DNA of 64,000 nt from Calothrix sp. PCC 7716 (GTDB lineage Bacteria > Cyanobacteriota > Cyanobacteriia > Cyanobacteriales > Nostocaceae). Numbering within the stretch: the stretch's first letter is position 1; each line of letters begins with the position of its first letter. Location: positions 11,102,580 to 11,166,579 of the forward strand of contig NZ_AP025018.1 in the NCBI RefSeq assembly GCF_019977735.1. The letters run 5' to 3'. This document shows positions 42,159-52,310 of this stretch, piece by piece. The position numbers were made by a program, and so were the translations under genes. The notes under the pieces were generated by a model that was not told the DNA's origin, did not search any database, and was given only the letters and a program-made list of their open reading frames with translations.

Positions 42159-45100
42159 TTAGGTGGTGGTGGTTAGTGAGTTAAGCTGCACATTTTTTAG
42201 TGTTGCTAGTAAGTTATTGCCTTTGCTGATTAGGGTGTCGTTGCCGTTAATTTTGGTGTTTAGTACATCTGTTGCGAGTAAAGTGCTACCGCGACTGATT
42301 TGGTCGTTGGCGCCAAATCCAATTATGGTAGTTGTACCATTACCTGTGTTGATGACGAATTTATCGGTGCCACTTCCAGCATAGATAGTATTGTTCCCAC
42401 CAAGAGTTGTGATGGTGTTTGCTCCTTCACCTGCGTAAATGGTGTTATTTCCTTTACCAACGGTGATGTTATCATCTCCGGCGCCTGCGTAAATTAAATT
42501 ATTACCGTTGCCTGTAGAGATACGGTTTTGACCTTCACCTGCGTAAATGGTATTATCTCCGTTGCCTAAAAAGAAAGTATCGTTGTTGGCGCCACCAAAA
42601 GCTTTGTTGTTTCCGGAACCAGCAATAATATAGTTATTACCTTCACCACCGTAAATAACATTATTGCCATCACCAGCAGTAAGTAGTTCTGAAGCTACTG
42701 TGCCATATAATGTATCATCTCCGGAGCCACCTGTAATTTCAATGGTTGGCAGATTGAGTCCAGCAACTCCAACACGTGGGTCGAGGTTGAGGGGTGTATC
42801 AAGTCCGAGCAATATTATTTCGTTATTGTCGATGGCAGGAGGACGACCAACGGAAAATGGATAGTTGTTATCGTTCGCAACCAAAATAGTGTTTTCGTCA
42901 ATTACTAAAACATCTTCAATGGTTTGGAACGGGAATTTAAAGTTGGTGCTTCCGTCTTGGTTGAGGTCGTTAGGGTCTTTGACGTTGAGTAAATCTACAA
43001 TTTCTTGCTTGCTCACAAAACCATTAGCATCTTTTTGCGATAAATCAACTTTGTAGATTTTCTTAAATTGTGCCGCATCTCCCTGTCCGTTATCACGCTC
43101 AATAACCAAATACTCGTTAGCATTCACAACGGCAAAGTCACCAATTGCATTATTAGGACTTTCCATTTGGTAATAACCTGCTAAACCTTCGTACTTGTTC
43201 GATGCAATATCAAATTCATAAATCCTTAACGAACCAGCAGGGTCTCCCACTACTGTTCCTTCGAGCAAAGGATACAATTTGGTTTTGTCAGGATTAATTG
43301 CCATTCCTTCAAAACCTCTAGAACCAGCTAAATTAGATACTGCTGGTGTACTTACATAAAGGTCACGGATTGTATCTCCTAATCCAGGGAAGTCAGTGAA
43401 ATAACCGTCAACTCCTAATTCAATAAACTGCTTGTATTCGTTTGCTGGATTCCCGTTATAATCTGGCGCCAAGAATACATTCTCATTACGCAGTGTATAA
43501 AGGTGTACTAGTAAGCCTGCTGCATGAGCATCTTGAACTAAAGTTGTAGGCGCCAAAAGTGTACCATCTCTACCTGCTGGTACAATTAATCTTTTATTGG
43601 GTCCAATACCAGCAGCATATTTAGCTATTTCACCAAGTTCAACTGGTTTTGTTAAATCACCGTAAGTCCGGTTGTCACCATTAACAACGAAATCATACGG
43701 ACGGTCGTTTGCACCACCAAATAATTGCACCAAAGGAATATCAACACCAGCGTTGGGCATGATGACATCGTTGAGTTCCCTAAGATTACCAGTTTCAAAC
43801 GACTGGATAAATACACGTTTGGGGTCGGTAAAGTTTTGGGCAACGAGAGTGTCGATTAATTTTTGTCCCAAGTTCGTATTAATGGGAGTACCATCGATGC
43901 GCTTACCTTCGCTGGCAAAATATGTAGGGTGCTTGGTTTCTGGATAAATACCAATTTTACGTCCGGTTTCTAGCTCGACTTGTTGTACTAAGTCGATAAT
44001 TTCATCCAAAGTTGGAACTTGAAGTTTATCGTTATTGAAACGAGTACCGCGTAAAGCTGGTAAACGTTCAATTGCGTTGAGAGTTTTGAGTTCCGCCAAT
44101 GTAAAATCTTCGGTAAACCAACCACGTACCGAGCGTCCATCGATAACTTTCGTTGTTAAACGGTCAGCAAATTCAGGACGTTCATAAACATCAGTACTAG
44201 TATCAGTATTATTAAGGCTACCATTAGCATTAAGAACTGCTAAAGCATTTTCGTGACGCGCAACGAGAATACCATCTTTGGTTGCCACTAAATCAGGTTC
44301 AATAAAATCGGCGCCTTGAGCAATTGCTAATTTATATGCCGCCAAAGTATGCTCAGGACGTTCACCACTGGCGCCTCGATGTCCAATGACTATAGGTGGT
44401 TGTCCATCTAATGTAGAGACGCGATTAATCGCGTCTCTACCCGTTGCCAAAACATCGGGGTTTTGCGGTGAACGAACAAATGGCGCCACAATTTGGTCGC
44501 GGACGAAATCACCTGTACCAGGAAAATCAGTAAAGTAACCATCAACTCCCAACTGAATAAACTGTCTATATTCAAGTTCAGGATTCTTGTTATAGTCTGC
44601 TGCTAAAAATCTTCCTTCGTTACGAAATGTATATGGATGTACTAGCAAGCCTGCAGTATGGGCATCTTGAACTAGGCTGGTTGGTGGTAAAGTGGTTTTG
44701 TCAGCATCGTTGATTGCACCATCTTTATTTACATCATCAGCAATACCATCGTTATTGGCATCTACTCCTTTAACAGAAACAATCATTCGTTTCCAAGGGC
44801 CAATACCATCAGCATAAGTGGCGATTTCTTTCAACCCATCAGGTGTTCGCAGGTCAGCATAAGTACGTTCATCACCATTGACTACAAAATCATAAGGTTT
44901 TGTCTCAATTAACGAACCATCTAATCGAACATCGGTAGCATCGAGTAACTGCACTAAAGGTATATCAATACCAGCATTCGGCATTAATACACTATTAAGT
45001 TCTTTTAAATTACTAGTTTCAAACGACTGAATAAATACTCGTTTGGGGTCGGTAAATTCTGTTTTGACAAGCGTGTCAACAAGCTTTTCTTCGAGCGATA

Positions 45101-46091
45101 GACCTAAATTATCATGGTATATCGGGTGCTTAGTTTCTGGATAGATACCAACTTTGCGTCCGGTGAGTGATTCTTCAAGTTTTACTAAATTAATGATTTC
45201 TTCAAGCGTAGGAATTTCTAAAACTCCGTTAAACACTTGCGTTCGGTAATCTTGCGGCATTATTGCGCGCAGGGTTTTAATTTCTGCCAAAGTAAAATCA
45301 GAGGCAAAGAAACCTTCTTCTGCGACACCATCAACAATTTTAGTTGTTTTACGGTCTGCGAATTCTGGACGGTTGGCAACGTCGGTGGTGTTAATTAAAT
45401 TTGGTTCATGACGCGCGATTAATACCCCATCCTTAGTAGAAACTAGGTCAGGCTCGATAAAATCAGCACCTCGGTCAATTGCTAATTTGTATGCAGCTAA
45501 CGTATGTTCGGGTAATTCACCACTGGCGCCTCTGTGTCCAATTACCAATGGAGGTTGTCCATTTAGGGTGTTTAATGTAAACTCATTCGGTGTCGCAATT
45601 GGAGCATCGAGTAATTTACCACTGTTATCGAAGTGTAGTAAATAGGGTCCAAACTCATCACCAATCCAGATAGTATTATCTTTGGCAATGACAAACGATT
45701 CAATATCAAAATCGGCGCCTGTAAGTAAGCGCTCTTGTGATTCTTCGTTGGTAATTTTGAATGGTACTTTTTTATCTGGGTCTGCTAACTGAATAAAATT
45801 ACTATCTACTTTTACAGTTCCATCACCTGAAGAAATAGTACGAAAATTTGGTTCAACTTTGTATATACGTAATAAAAAATCTGAACTATTTGTTTTGGCG
45901 CCGAAACCGTTATCAGCCATGAACCAAAATTGATTTGGAGAAGCAAATTGCACCGCACTAAATCCTTGAACAGGTTGCCCAGGAAACGGGCCAGTGCGAC
46001 CATTTGCAGAAATGTCTTTACCTGATGCTGGGCCTGAAGCAAAGGTATCGGCAGGAAGGAACGCGAATCCTTTGAGTGTTGTGTTTGTCAT
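42159..46091 (-). CDS. giant secreted phytase-like / double GDPD / RTX-type protein
   Basis: A 1310-residue protein for phosphorus scavenging. Residues 1-170 are the first part of an esterase-like phytase domain ([34 protein letters not shown]). Two glycerophosphodiester phosphodiesterase domains follow (about 180-545 and 563-905), each with [16 protein letters not shown], then [10 protein letters not shown] and a catalytic His. The phytase-like domain resumes (about 915-1105, [20 protein letters not shown], ending [13 protein letters not shown]), so the GDPD pair is inserted into it. Residues 1120-1280 are glycine/asparagine-rich nonapeptide repeats ([20 protein letters not shown]) like RTX calcium-binding repeats, implying type I secretion. 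There is no N-terminal signal peptide. A 28-bp repeat codes for RDAINRVST in the linker. It lies next to pstSCAB. Confidence 0.88.
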   Translation of the reverse strand: MTNTTLKGFAFLPADTFASGPASGKDISANGRTGPFPGQPVQGFSAVQFASPNQFWFMADNGFGAKTNSSDFLLRIYKVEPNFRTISSGDGTVKVDSNFIQLADPDKKVPFKITNEESQERLLTGADFDIESFVIAKDNTIWIGDEFGPYLLHFDNSGKLLDAPIATPNEFTLNTLNGQPPLVIGHRGASGELPEHTLAAYKLAIDRGADFIEPDLVSTKDGVLIARHEPNLINTTDVANRPEFADRKTTKIVDGVAEEGFFASDFTLAEIKTLRAIMPQDYRTQVFNGVLEIPTLEEIINLVKLEESLTGRKVGIYPETKHPIYHDNLGLSLEEKLVDTLVKTEFTDPKRVFIQSFETSNLKELNSVLMPNAGIDIPLVQLLDATDVRLDGSLIETKPYDFVVNGDERTYADLRTPDGLKEIATYADGIGPWKRMIVSVKGVDANNDGIADDVNKDGAINDADKTTLPPTSLVQDAHTAGLLVHPYTFRNEGRFLAADYNKNPELEYRQFIQLGVDGYFTDFPGTGDFVRDQIVAPFVRSPQNPDVLATGRDAINRVSTLDGQPPIVIGHRGASGERPEHTLAAYKLAIAQGADFIEPDLVATKDGILVARHENALAVLNANGSLNNTDTSTDVYERPEFADRLTTKVIDGRSVRGWFTEDFTLAELKTLNAIERLPALRGTRFNNDKLQVPTLDEIIDLVQQVELETGRKIGIYPETKHPTYFASEGKRIDGTPINTNLGQKLIDTLVAQNFTDPKRVFIQSFETGNLRELNDVIMPNAGVDIPLVQLFGGANDRPYDFVVNGDNRTYGDLTKPVELGEIAKYAAGIGPNKRLIVPAGRDGTLLAPTTLVQDAHAAGLLVHLYTLRNENVFLAPDYNGNPANEYKQFIELGVDGYFTDFPGLGDTIRDLYVSTPAVSNLAGSRGFEGMAINPDKTKLYPLLEGTVVGDPAGSLRIYEFDIASNKYEGLAGYYQMESPNNAIGDFAVVNANEYLVIERDNGQGDAAQFKKIYKVDLSQKDANGFVSKQEIVDLLNVKDPNDLNQDGSTNFKFPFQTIEDVLVIDENTILVANDNNYPFSVGRPPAIDNNEIILLGLDTPLNLDPRVGVAGLNLPTIEITGGSGDDTLYGTVASELLTAGDGNNVIYGGEGNNYIIAGSGNNKAFGGANNDTFFLGNGDNTIYAGEGQNRISTGNGNNLIYAGAGDDNITVGKGNNTIYAGEGANTITTLGGNNTIYAGSGTDKFVINTGNGTTTIIGFGANDQISRGSTLLATDVLNTKINGNDTLISKGNNLLATLKNVQLNSLTTTT
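44413..44440. repeat. 28-bp palindrome inside the GDPD gene
   Basis: GTAGAGAC-GCGATTAATCGC-GTCTCTAC is a perfect palindrome. It is translated in frame as RDAINRVST just before the second GDPD domain ([13 protein letters not shown]). Confidence 0.85.
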
Positions 46092-46263
46092 TGTTTCTAT
46101 ATGTGTAAATACAAAAGAGTAGGGAAATACAACTTTCCCGTATGATTCTTAATTCTTATGCTTGTGGTAAAGAAAAACACACTATAGCCGTATATTCCAC
46201 AAGCTTGTAACTACACTTTTGCACTTAAAAGTTAAGAAAAGGCAAATAAGCGATTAACAGTTT

Positions 46264-46290
46264 GCAACGGATACAAGGGATGTAACAGAT
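46264..46290. repeat. degenerate 9-mer array (GCAACGGAT family)
   Basis: GCAACGGAT, ACAAGGGAT and GTAACAGAT are adjacent; this is a decayed version of the array at 9151. Confidence 0.55.
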
Positions 46291-46638
46291 AATCTTTGGC
46301 TAGGTTACACAATCTTACTTATTGTTACCAAAGTCTTGAGGGGCGACTAATTGAAGCGGTTGGAAAAGAATTAGATATGGCTCATATCGGTATAAACGAT
46401 TGCGCTGCCAGCCTGTAATTTCTTTTTATACCTTGTTCGACTTTTCAAACATCCTCTAATGGGTATTAGTACATCTAGTCATAGTAATTTATGAAGTATT
46501 TTTTAGAATCGCCTTTCAGTCACTAATTTTTGAGAATGAATATAATTAATAATAAATATTTATATTAAGCATGAAAATAGAAAATGATGGCAATAGTTCT
46601 AGGCATATATTTGCTGTATGGAATGCAGAATTTGTGTT

Positions 46639-46666
46639 GTAGAGACTAAACATGTTTAGTCTCCAC
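46639..46666. repeat. 28-bp palindrome, core TAAACATGTTTA
   Basis: GTAGAGAC-TAAACATGTTTA-GTCTCCAC; one arm base differs. It lies 75 nt beyond the pstB stop and could terminate the pst operon. Confidence 0.75.
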
Positions 46667-46740
46667 ATTATGGGTTAAAACGAAGTGGTAAGGAGTAAAT
46701 TTAGTTGTCGATATGGGAATTGAGCGAACAAGCGAAAGAA

Positions 46741-47529
46741 TTAACCGAAACGACCGGAAACGTAATCGCGCGTGCGTTCATCGAGAGGACTGTTGAAGAT
46801 TTGAGTGGTAGCACCAAATTCAACCATTTGACCGATGCGACTTTCGTCAGTAGTAAAGAACGCTGTAAAGTCAGATACGCGCACAGCTTGTTGCATGTTA
46901 TGGGTAACAATTGCAATTGTGAACTCTTCGCGTAATTGATGAATGAGTTCTTCTACTTTCATTGTCGCGATAGGGTCTAAGGCTGAACAAGGTTCATCCA
47001 TTAATAGAATTTTTGGTTTAACAGCAATTGCACGAGCGATACAAAGACGCTGCTGCTGTCCTCCAGAAAGTCCTAAAGCGGATTTACCAAGTTTGTCTTT
47101 GACTTCATCCCACAGTGCGGCGCCTCGAATTGCCGTTTCGACGATTTCATCGAGTTGCCCTTTTGGAACAAATCGGTCGATACGTAAACCGTATGCGACG
47201 TTATCATAAACACTCATTGGAAATAAATTCGGCTTTTGAAACACCATACCAATTTGGCGCCGTAACCGATTTAAATTAATGCGACGTTCGTAGATATTTT
47301 GACCAGCGAATTCAACGCTGCCTTTAACCTGAACGTCACCTTCTAATTCGCTAATGCGATTAAGAGTTTTGATAAATGTCGATTTACCACAACCACTAGG
47401 ACCGATAATAGCAGTGACTTGATTTTGGTAGATATCCATTGAAATATTTTCAATGGCTGGTTTAGTCGTTTTAGCTCCGTAGTAAAACGTGAGATTTTTG
47501 ACTTTGATAGCCGGGATTAATTTATTCAT
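46741..47529 (-). CDS. pstB: phosphate ABC transporter ATP-binding protein
   Basis: A 262-residue ATPase of the high-affinity phosphate importer: [20 protein letters not shown] (Walker A with PstB-specific continuation), [53 protein letters not shown]. The C-terminus [17 protein letters not shown] is typical of PstB. It is the last gene of pstSCAB; phoU does not follow. Confidence 0.95.
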   Translation of the reverse strand: MNKLIPAIKVKNLTFYYGAKTTKPAIENISMDIYQNQVTAIIGPSGCGKSTFIKTLNRISELEGDVQVKGSVEFAGQNIYERRINLNRLRRQIGMVFQKPNLFPMSVYDNVAYGLRIDRFVPKGQLDEIVETAIRGAALWDEVKDKLGKSALGLSGGQQQRLCIARAIAVKPKILLMDEPCSALDPIATMKVEELIHQLREEFTIAIVTHNMQQAVRVSDFTAFFTTDESRIGQMVEFGATTQIFNSPLDERTRDYVSGRFG

Positions 47530-47574
47530 GTTTGCCCAAATTATGCGACAAAAATTGACAACACCACTTACTCA

Positions 47575-48453
47575 TTACTTTGTTTTTTTGCTAGTAATCA
47601 AACGCGAAAGCAAGCTGATGCACAAAACTAAACTTAGTAGGACTATAGAGGTAGTCCAAACAAGTTGGTTTTTCTCTGGCGAGGGGTCGTTGTAGAGGTT
47701 AAAAATTAGTACTGGTAGCGAAGCAGTTGGGCCATTAAGGTCAGTTGACCAGTCCAAACTAAATAAAGCAGTGAAAACGAGCGGTGCTGTTTCGCCAGCA
47801 GCACGAGCTACAGCTAGTAAGACCCCTGTAGTAATACCAGGTACTGCCGCAGCAAGTACAACTTTAAACGTGGTCTGAAAACGGCTGCTACCCAAAGCCG
47901 CAGAAGCTAGTCGTTGAGCGTTTGGAATTAGCTTTAAGGCTTCTTCAGTAGTTAACGCAATAACTGGCAGCATAATAATTGATAACGCAAAACCACCAGC
48001 AAAAGCGCTGAACGATTTTGTAATAGCAACTACAACACCGTAAGCAAATACACCCACAACAATCGAAGGTACACCTGTCAAAATGGTGGTAATAAAACGA
48101 ACAAAGTTAGCCACAGGATGGCTTTGACCAAACTCTGACAAATAGATGCCCGTCATTACCCCTGTCGGTATACTTATGAGCGAAGCAATTGTTACCATAA
48201 TTGCTGTACCGACTATTGCGTTAGCAATTCCGTTGTCAATCACAGCTGTAACAAACATTGTAGGTCTCAAACCGGAGAAACCCCGTATTATAATTTCCCA
48301 CAATACTGATAGTAATGGAACAATTGCGAGTCCAGATAATCCGAATGCAAGCCCGTTCATAATATACGTGAACAGGCGCCGTGTAGTCGGTAAAGGACTG
48401 CACAATTCGTTCGCTAATGATGTATCAACTTGCGAATCTTGATAAGCACTCAT
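47575..48453 (-). CDS. pstA: phosphate ABC transporter permease PstA
   Basis: A 292-residue inner-membrane permease with six hydrophobic segments and the EAA-type loop (EEALKLIPNAQRLASAALGS). It pairs with PstC to form the phosphate channel. It lies 45 nt before pstB and behind pstC across a hairpin-containing gap of 85 nt. Confidence 0.93.
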   Translation of the reverse strand: MSAYQDSQVDTSLANELCSPLPTTRRLFTYIMNGLAFGLSGLAIVPLLSVLWEIIIRGFSGLRPTMFVTAVIDNGIANAIVGTAIMVTIASLISIPTGVMTGIYLSEFGQSHPVANFVRFITTILTGVPSIVVGVFAYGVVVAITKSFSAFAGGFALSIIMLPVIALTTEEALKLIPNAQRLASAALGSSRFQTTFKVVLAAAVPGITTGVLLAVARAAGETAPLVFTALFSLDWSTDLNGPTASLPVLIFNLYNDPSPEKNQLVWTTSIVLLSLVLCISLLSRLITSKKTK

Positions 48454-48514
48454 GCTATTTTGGCTTTTACTTCGTAATATGAATGGATTTTTGATTTTTA
48501 CAGACGTTACATGT

Positions 48515-48542
48515 GTACAGACGTTACATGTAACGTCTCTAC
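48515..48542. repeat. 28-bp palindrome between pstC and pstA
   Basis: GTACAGAC-GTTACATGTAAC-GTCTCTAC, preceded by a partial direct copy (CAGACGTTACATGT). It overlaps the pstC stop codon by 4 nt, so it forms an intercistronic hairpin in the pst transcript. Confidence 0.75.
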
Positions 48543-49537
48543 TTGGTCTTGACTCCTAACCACTGCACCAAAAGGTTGGCAGCTACATTCACACCTAAAG
48601 TTAAAACAAACAATATTAGTGCCAAATAAGTTAAAGCACCTGTATGTAGCGGACTTAACGCTTCAGCAAATTCATTCGCAAGCACTGAAGGAATTGTATA
48701 CGCAGGCGCCAGTAGTGAGGCATCGATTTGAGGCGAGTTACCTATTACCATTGTCACAGCCATTGTTTCACCCAGCGCGCGTCCCAAAGCAAGCATTGTA
48801 GCGCTGATAACTCCAGAAAGCGCTGTAGGTAATATAACTCGGAAAATTGTTTCCCAACGAGTGCTACCTAAAGCCATTGACGCGCTGCGTAACTCTTTAG
48901 GCACAACTAATAATACATCTCGTGATATTGCTGCCAGTGTTGGCAAAATCATAATCGCCAGAACAATACCAGCAGTCAGCATATTAAACCCAGCCGGACT
49001 CTCAGTATTAAATAATGGTATCCAACCTAGGGTTTTGTACAAAGCGTTTTGAACTGGTTCCAAAACAGGAATAAATACAAATATACCCCATAAGCCAATG
49101 ATCACACTGGGGATAGCAGCAATTAACTGGACAATAAATGCAAAAGTGCTGCGTATTGATGGAGGGAGAAAGTTTTCGCTAGTAATCAAAGCTACAGCTA
49201 CACCAATAGGGAAAGCAAGTAGAATTCCAATACCACTACTAACTAGCGTTCCGTATATATATGGTAACGCGCCAAACAATTCATTGCCCGTATCCCATTC
49301 GATACTTGTCAGAAACCCAAATCCAAACTTATCAATTGCTGGTTTAGCTTGCTGAAATACTATTAAACTCATCCAAAAAAGAATTAAAACAGTAATAGCA
49401 GCAAAAGCGTAAACAAACCATGTGAAAGCTTGATTAGTCCAGTAATTTCTTCCACCGATAACTGTTAGGTCGAGATTAGCATCAACAGCATTGGAGGAAT
49501 GCGTATATTTGGGGGAGACTGGTTCAGGTGTTGCCAT
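48539..49537 (-). CDS. pstC: phosphate ABC transporter permease PstC
   Basis: A 332-residue permease with an N-terminal membrane segment (FTWFVYAFAAITVLILFWMS) and the permease core GTLVSSGIGILLAFPIGVAV to the EAA-type loop (LVVPKELRSASMALGSTRWE). Its stop codon lies within the 28-bp palindrome. It is the second gene of the operon, 144 nt after pstS. Confidence 0.93.
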   Translation of the reverse strand: MATPEPVSPKYTHSSNAVDANLDLTVIGGRNYWTNQAFTWFVYAFAAITVLILFWMSLIVFQQAKPAIDKFGFGFLTSIEWDTGNELFGALPYIYGTLVSSGIGILLAFPIGVAVALITSENFLPPSIRSTFAFIVQLIAAIPSVIIGLWGIFVFIPVLEPVQNALYKTLGWIPLFNTESPAGFNMLTAGIVLAIMILPTLAAISRDVLLVVPKELRSASMALGSTRWETIFRVILPTALSGVISATMLALGRALGETMAVTMVIGNSPQIDASLLAPAYTIPSVLANEFAEALSPLHTGALTYLALILFVLTLGVNVAANLLVQWLGVKTK

Positions 49538-49570
49538 TACAGTTTAGTGAAATAAATTATTCTCATACAA

Positions 49571-49596
49571 GTAAGGTGGACTAAAGTCCACCCTAC
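49571..49596 (-). terminator. intercistronic hairpin between pstS and pstC
   Basis: GGTGGACT-AA-AGTCCACC with flanking GTA/TAC. Located in the 144-nt gap, it could attenuate transcription or stabilise the pstS mRNA end, giving more binding protein than permease. It may also be a dispersed repeat. Confidence 0.5.
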
Positions 49597-49681
49597 GTTC
49601 ATGCGTTGGTTTTGTTTTAAGTAAGGGTGGGGCTAATTATATATAAATGTCACCCCTTTTATTTTTCCTTTACCTAAAAAA

Positions 49682-50740
49682 TTACTTAACAGTGCTGTTA
49701 ACTACGTTCAATACACGATTAACTACAGCAGGAGGAATTGATGTGTAGTTGAGGTCATCATTGATCTTTTGACCGTCTGTAAGTGCCCAGTTAATAAATT
49801 GCTTAATTGCAGTTGCTTTAGCAGCGTTGGGGTACTTTTTGTAAATCATCAGCCAGGTTAAACCAACGATTGGATAACCATCGTTAGGGTCGCCAACGAA
49901 TACACGGAAGTTATCAGGGAAGCTAACAGTTCTTAATGCTGCGTTAGCACCTGCTAAAGAAGGAGCAACAAATTGCCCTTTCTTGTTCTGAACTTGCGCC
50001 ATTCTTATGTTATTTGCTCTAGCATATTCAAATTCAACATACCCGATGGAACCTTGGGTACGAGATACTAAGTTCGCAACACCAGGATTACCTTTTCCTC
50101 TGAGGACGTTGTCAAGCCCTGCCCATCTTGGAGCTGTGTTGGCGCCAACTCTACCTCTGAAGTAGCCATTGATTGCACTGAGGTGATTAGTAAAAATAAA
50201 AGTTGTACCACTGCTATCTGCACGAACAACTGATCTGATTGGAGTAGAAGGTAAATTTACACCTGGGTTGTCAGCTCTGATTGCTGGGTCATTCCAGTTT
50301 TTGATTTGACCAGAGAAGATAGCTGGTAAAGTCTTGCGAGACAATCTGAGGTTGTTTACACCAGGAACGTTGAAAACTACCGCAACCGCACCACCAGCTG
50401 TAGGGACGAGGATTACGCCATTCTTGACTTTTGCAATATCTGCATCTGTCATTGCTGCGTCAGAAGCACCGAAGTCAACGGTTCCTGCAATTGTTTGTCT
50501 AATACCACCGCCACTACCAATTGCTTGGTAGTTAATTCTGAGGTTAGGGAACTTCTTACGAATTTCACGAGCATATCTTTCGTACAAAGGTGCTGGGAAG
50601 GTAGCACCTGCACCATTAAGAGTTTGAGCTTGTTGAGCTTGTGCTTGAGTAACTGTTGCAAACAATGGAGCAACAGCAACAGCAGCAGCTACTACTGAAC
50701 TGGTAATTGCACGACCGAAAACGGTAGTATAAATTTTCAT
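49682..50740 (-). CDS. pstS: phosphate-binding periplasmic protein PstS
   Basis: A 352-residue substrate-binding protein. It has a signal peptide (AITSSVVAAAVAVAPLFATV then TQAQAQQ) and the phosphate-binding motifs GAGATFPAPLYERYA, IGSGGGIRQTIAGTVDFGAS and VRADSSGTTFIFTNHL. It captures phosphate for PstCAB. The ribosome site (GAGGAAAT before ATG) is clear. A tandem Pho box lies 66 nt upstream, so induction by phosphate starvation is expected. Confidence 0.95.
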   Translation of the reverse strand: MKIYTTVFGRAITSSVVAAAVAVAPLFATVTQAQAQQAQTLNGAGATFPAPLYERYAREIRKKFPNLRINYQAIGSGGGIRQTIAGTVDFGASDAAMTDADIAKVKNGVILVPTAGGAVAVVFNVPGVNNLRLSRKTLPAIFSGQIKNWNDPAIRADNPGVNLPSTPIRSVVRADSSGTTFIFTNHLSAINGYFRGRVGANTAPRWAGLDNVLRGKGNPGVANLVSRTQGSIGYVEFEYARANNIRMAQVQNKKGQFVAPSLAGANAALRTVSFPDNFRVFVGDPNDGYPIVGLTWLMIYKKYPNAAKATAIKQFINWALTDGQKINDDLNYTSIPPAVVNRVLNVVNSTVK

Positions 50741-51252
50741 ATTTCCTCGTATCTAGAATTTAATTTCTGTTATCAACACAGACTTAAATTAAAGTACATG
50801 CTAACTGGTTAAGAATTGTTTAAGCATATTCAAATTTCAATTTAAACTATATTTAAATTTTGATTTATAGAGTTTTTTTACAAAATTATATGTATTGTAC
50901 AAGACATTTAACTTCATCTAATTTTATTCAAAAAACTAATAAAAAATAGTTTTTATAATATCAAATAATTTTGACAAAATTATGCTAACATGCTGAATAT
51001 ATAAAGCTAATTATTTACGCTTCAGGGCAAAAGATAATTTTGTGTAGGTTGGGTTATGCTGGCGCTACAGCCAACCTAAGTTTTAGCGACATAATCAATA
51101 AAATATTTTTTAGTGAATCAAGTTCATCTATTTGATTGTTAATTAGGTTGCGATTGCATTTTTATTTGTAAATTTGCTCAGAGAGTTTTCTTTATTTTAT
51201 GTTGAAATAACTTATCAAAATCTTTTATTAAATAATTATACTAAATTAATAT
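50741..51252. other. divergent promoter region with Pho box and a hairpin
   Basis: A 512-nt AT-rich region between pstS and the TonB-like gene. Besides the Pho box it holds an AGGTTGG/CCAACCT inverted repeat (51042-51079), a dispersed-repeat type. No gene is seen. Confidence 0.55.
50806..50824 (-). promoter_or_regulatory. tandem Pho box upstream of pstS
   Basis: On the minus strand CTTAAACA-ATT-CTTAACCA: two 8-mers separated by 3 nt, matching the cyanobacterial PhoB/SphR repeat (C/T)TTAA(C/T)(C/A)(T/A). It lies 66-84 nt before the pstS start, and further weaker TTTAAA-type repeats lie beyond. Confidence 0.65.
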
Positions 51253-52203
51253 ATGTTCAATTCATCTTTCTCGAAAGATTGGTTGTCGGCTGTCAGGCAA
51301 TTATCACCTTCGATGCTATTAATGTCTTTAACTCTACATGGTTTACTGCTATTAATGCCCTTATCATCTTTTACAGGAAGAAAAATACCTGACAGTAAAA
51401 CAACATCAAAACAAGAACAAATATTTGTTTCCCAATCAAAATCGAGTCAATTTTTTAGCGATGACAAAGCCCTAGTCAAGCAAAAAGACTTGACGAGTAC
51501 TCCTATACCCACCATTGACCCACAATTTACGTCACAGTTACCTTCTCTGCCACAAGATGCACCAACGCAAACTCAACTACCAATACCAGAAATTCCAGAA
51601 GCACTTCCAGAGGTAACTCCAACTGTGGCGCCAGCTAATTCAGATGTCTCTTTTACATCATTTAAAGAAGCACAGCAAGTCACCGACGGGACAGCAGCAG
51701 TTGTTGTGGCGCCAAAAACAGCTTTACCGAAAAAACAGAATGCCACACCCAAAGTACCCGTAAAAGCAAAAACCGTGACTCCAGTTACTTCACCAACGCA
51801 AGAACCACCAAAACCAGTGCCCACTAAACTGGCGCCTATCAAAGAAAGCATACCACCTGAAGCATTACCAAGCTCTCAAGAAAAAGAAACGTTTGATGGT
51901 ATCTTGAACAAACTCAATGAAGAGCTGAGTCTAAACGAATTCGTAAACTCCCAACCAGAGAAATTTTCTGCTGCTATAGAAATAGAACGCATTTACGGAA
52001 CTGTTATAGACAAAACACCCGAAGAAGTAGCTGCAAATGTCATTAGTAAGTTAGAACTGCAAAGTTTTAAAGTATCCCAACTTAATAACTATGCAGGTGG
52101 ACTTGTTTATACAGTGACGAAAAATAAGTTTACTCAATACATCACTTTTACTGCTAATGCTGACAATATGGGAACGGTTATCATTATTTGGAAAAATTTA
52201 TAA
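51253..52203 (+). CDS. TonB-like proline-rich envelope protein
   Basis: A 316-residue protein with one N-terminal membrane anchor (SMLLMSLTLHGLLLLMPLSS), a long Pro/Lys/Thr-rich stretch (about 90-215; TPTVAPANSDVSF and PTQEPPKPVPTKLAP) and a folded C-terminal domain (FDGILNKLNEELSLNEFVNS onward). This is the layout of TonB-like energy transducers or envelope-spanning proteins, but the C-terminal domain is not a recognisable TonB domain and ExbBD are absent. Function unknown. Confidence 0.6.
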   Translation: MFNSSFSKDWLSAVRQLSPSMLLMSLTLHGLLLLMPLSSFTGRKIPDSKTTSKQEQIFVSQSKSSQFFSDDKALVKQKDLTSTPIPTIDPQFTSQLPSLPQDAPTQTQLPIPEIPEALPEVTPTVAPANSDVSFTSFKEAQQVTDGTAAVVVAPKTALPKKQNATPKVPVKAKTVTPVTSPTQEPPKPVPTKLAPIKESIPPEALPSSQEKETFDGILNKLNEELSLNEFVNSQPEKFSAAIEIERIYGTVIDKTPEEVAANVISKLELQSFKVSQLNNYAGGLVYTVTKNKFTQYITFTANADNMGTVIIIWKNL

Positions 52204-52310
52204 ATCTTAAAAAGTAATTTTGTCAAGTTCTATGCGCCCCCTTGTTGAACATGGTAAACTCAACGGCAAAGGTCGCCCTCTTCAAATATCGGCGCCGAGA
52301 CAACCGAATA

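Larger units (their letters stand above)
46092..46740. other. intergenic region with repeats, no gene
   Basis: About 650 nt between the GDPD gene start and the pstB end. It holds a degenerate 9-mer array (46264-46290) and a 28-bp palindrome (46639-46666). Small frames near 46705 are shadows of pstB. Confidence 0.55.

Noticed and set aside
42163-44000. Plus-strand frames opposite the GDPD/RTX gene
   Set aside because: They mirror the low-complexity glycine/asparagine repeats and conserved domains of the minus-strand gene and carry no domain.
46705-46935. Plus-strand frame at the pstB 3' end
   Set aside because: Antisense to the conserved pstB C-terminus; no independent support.
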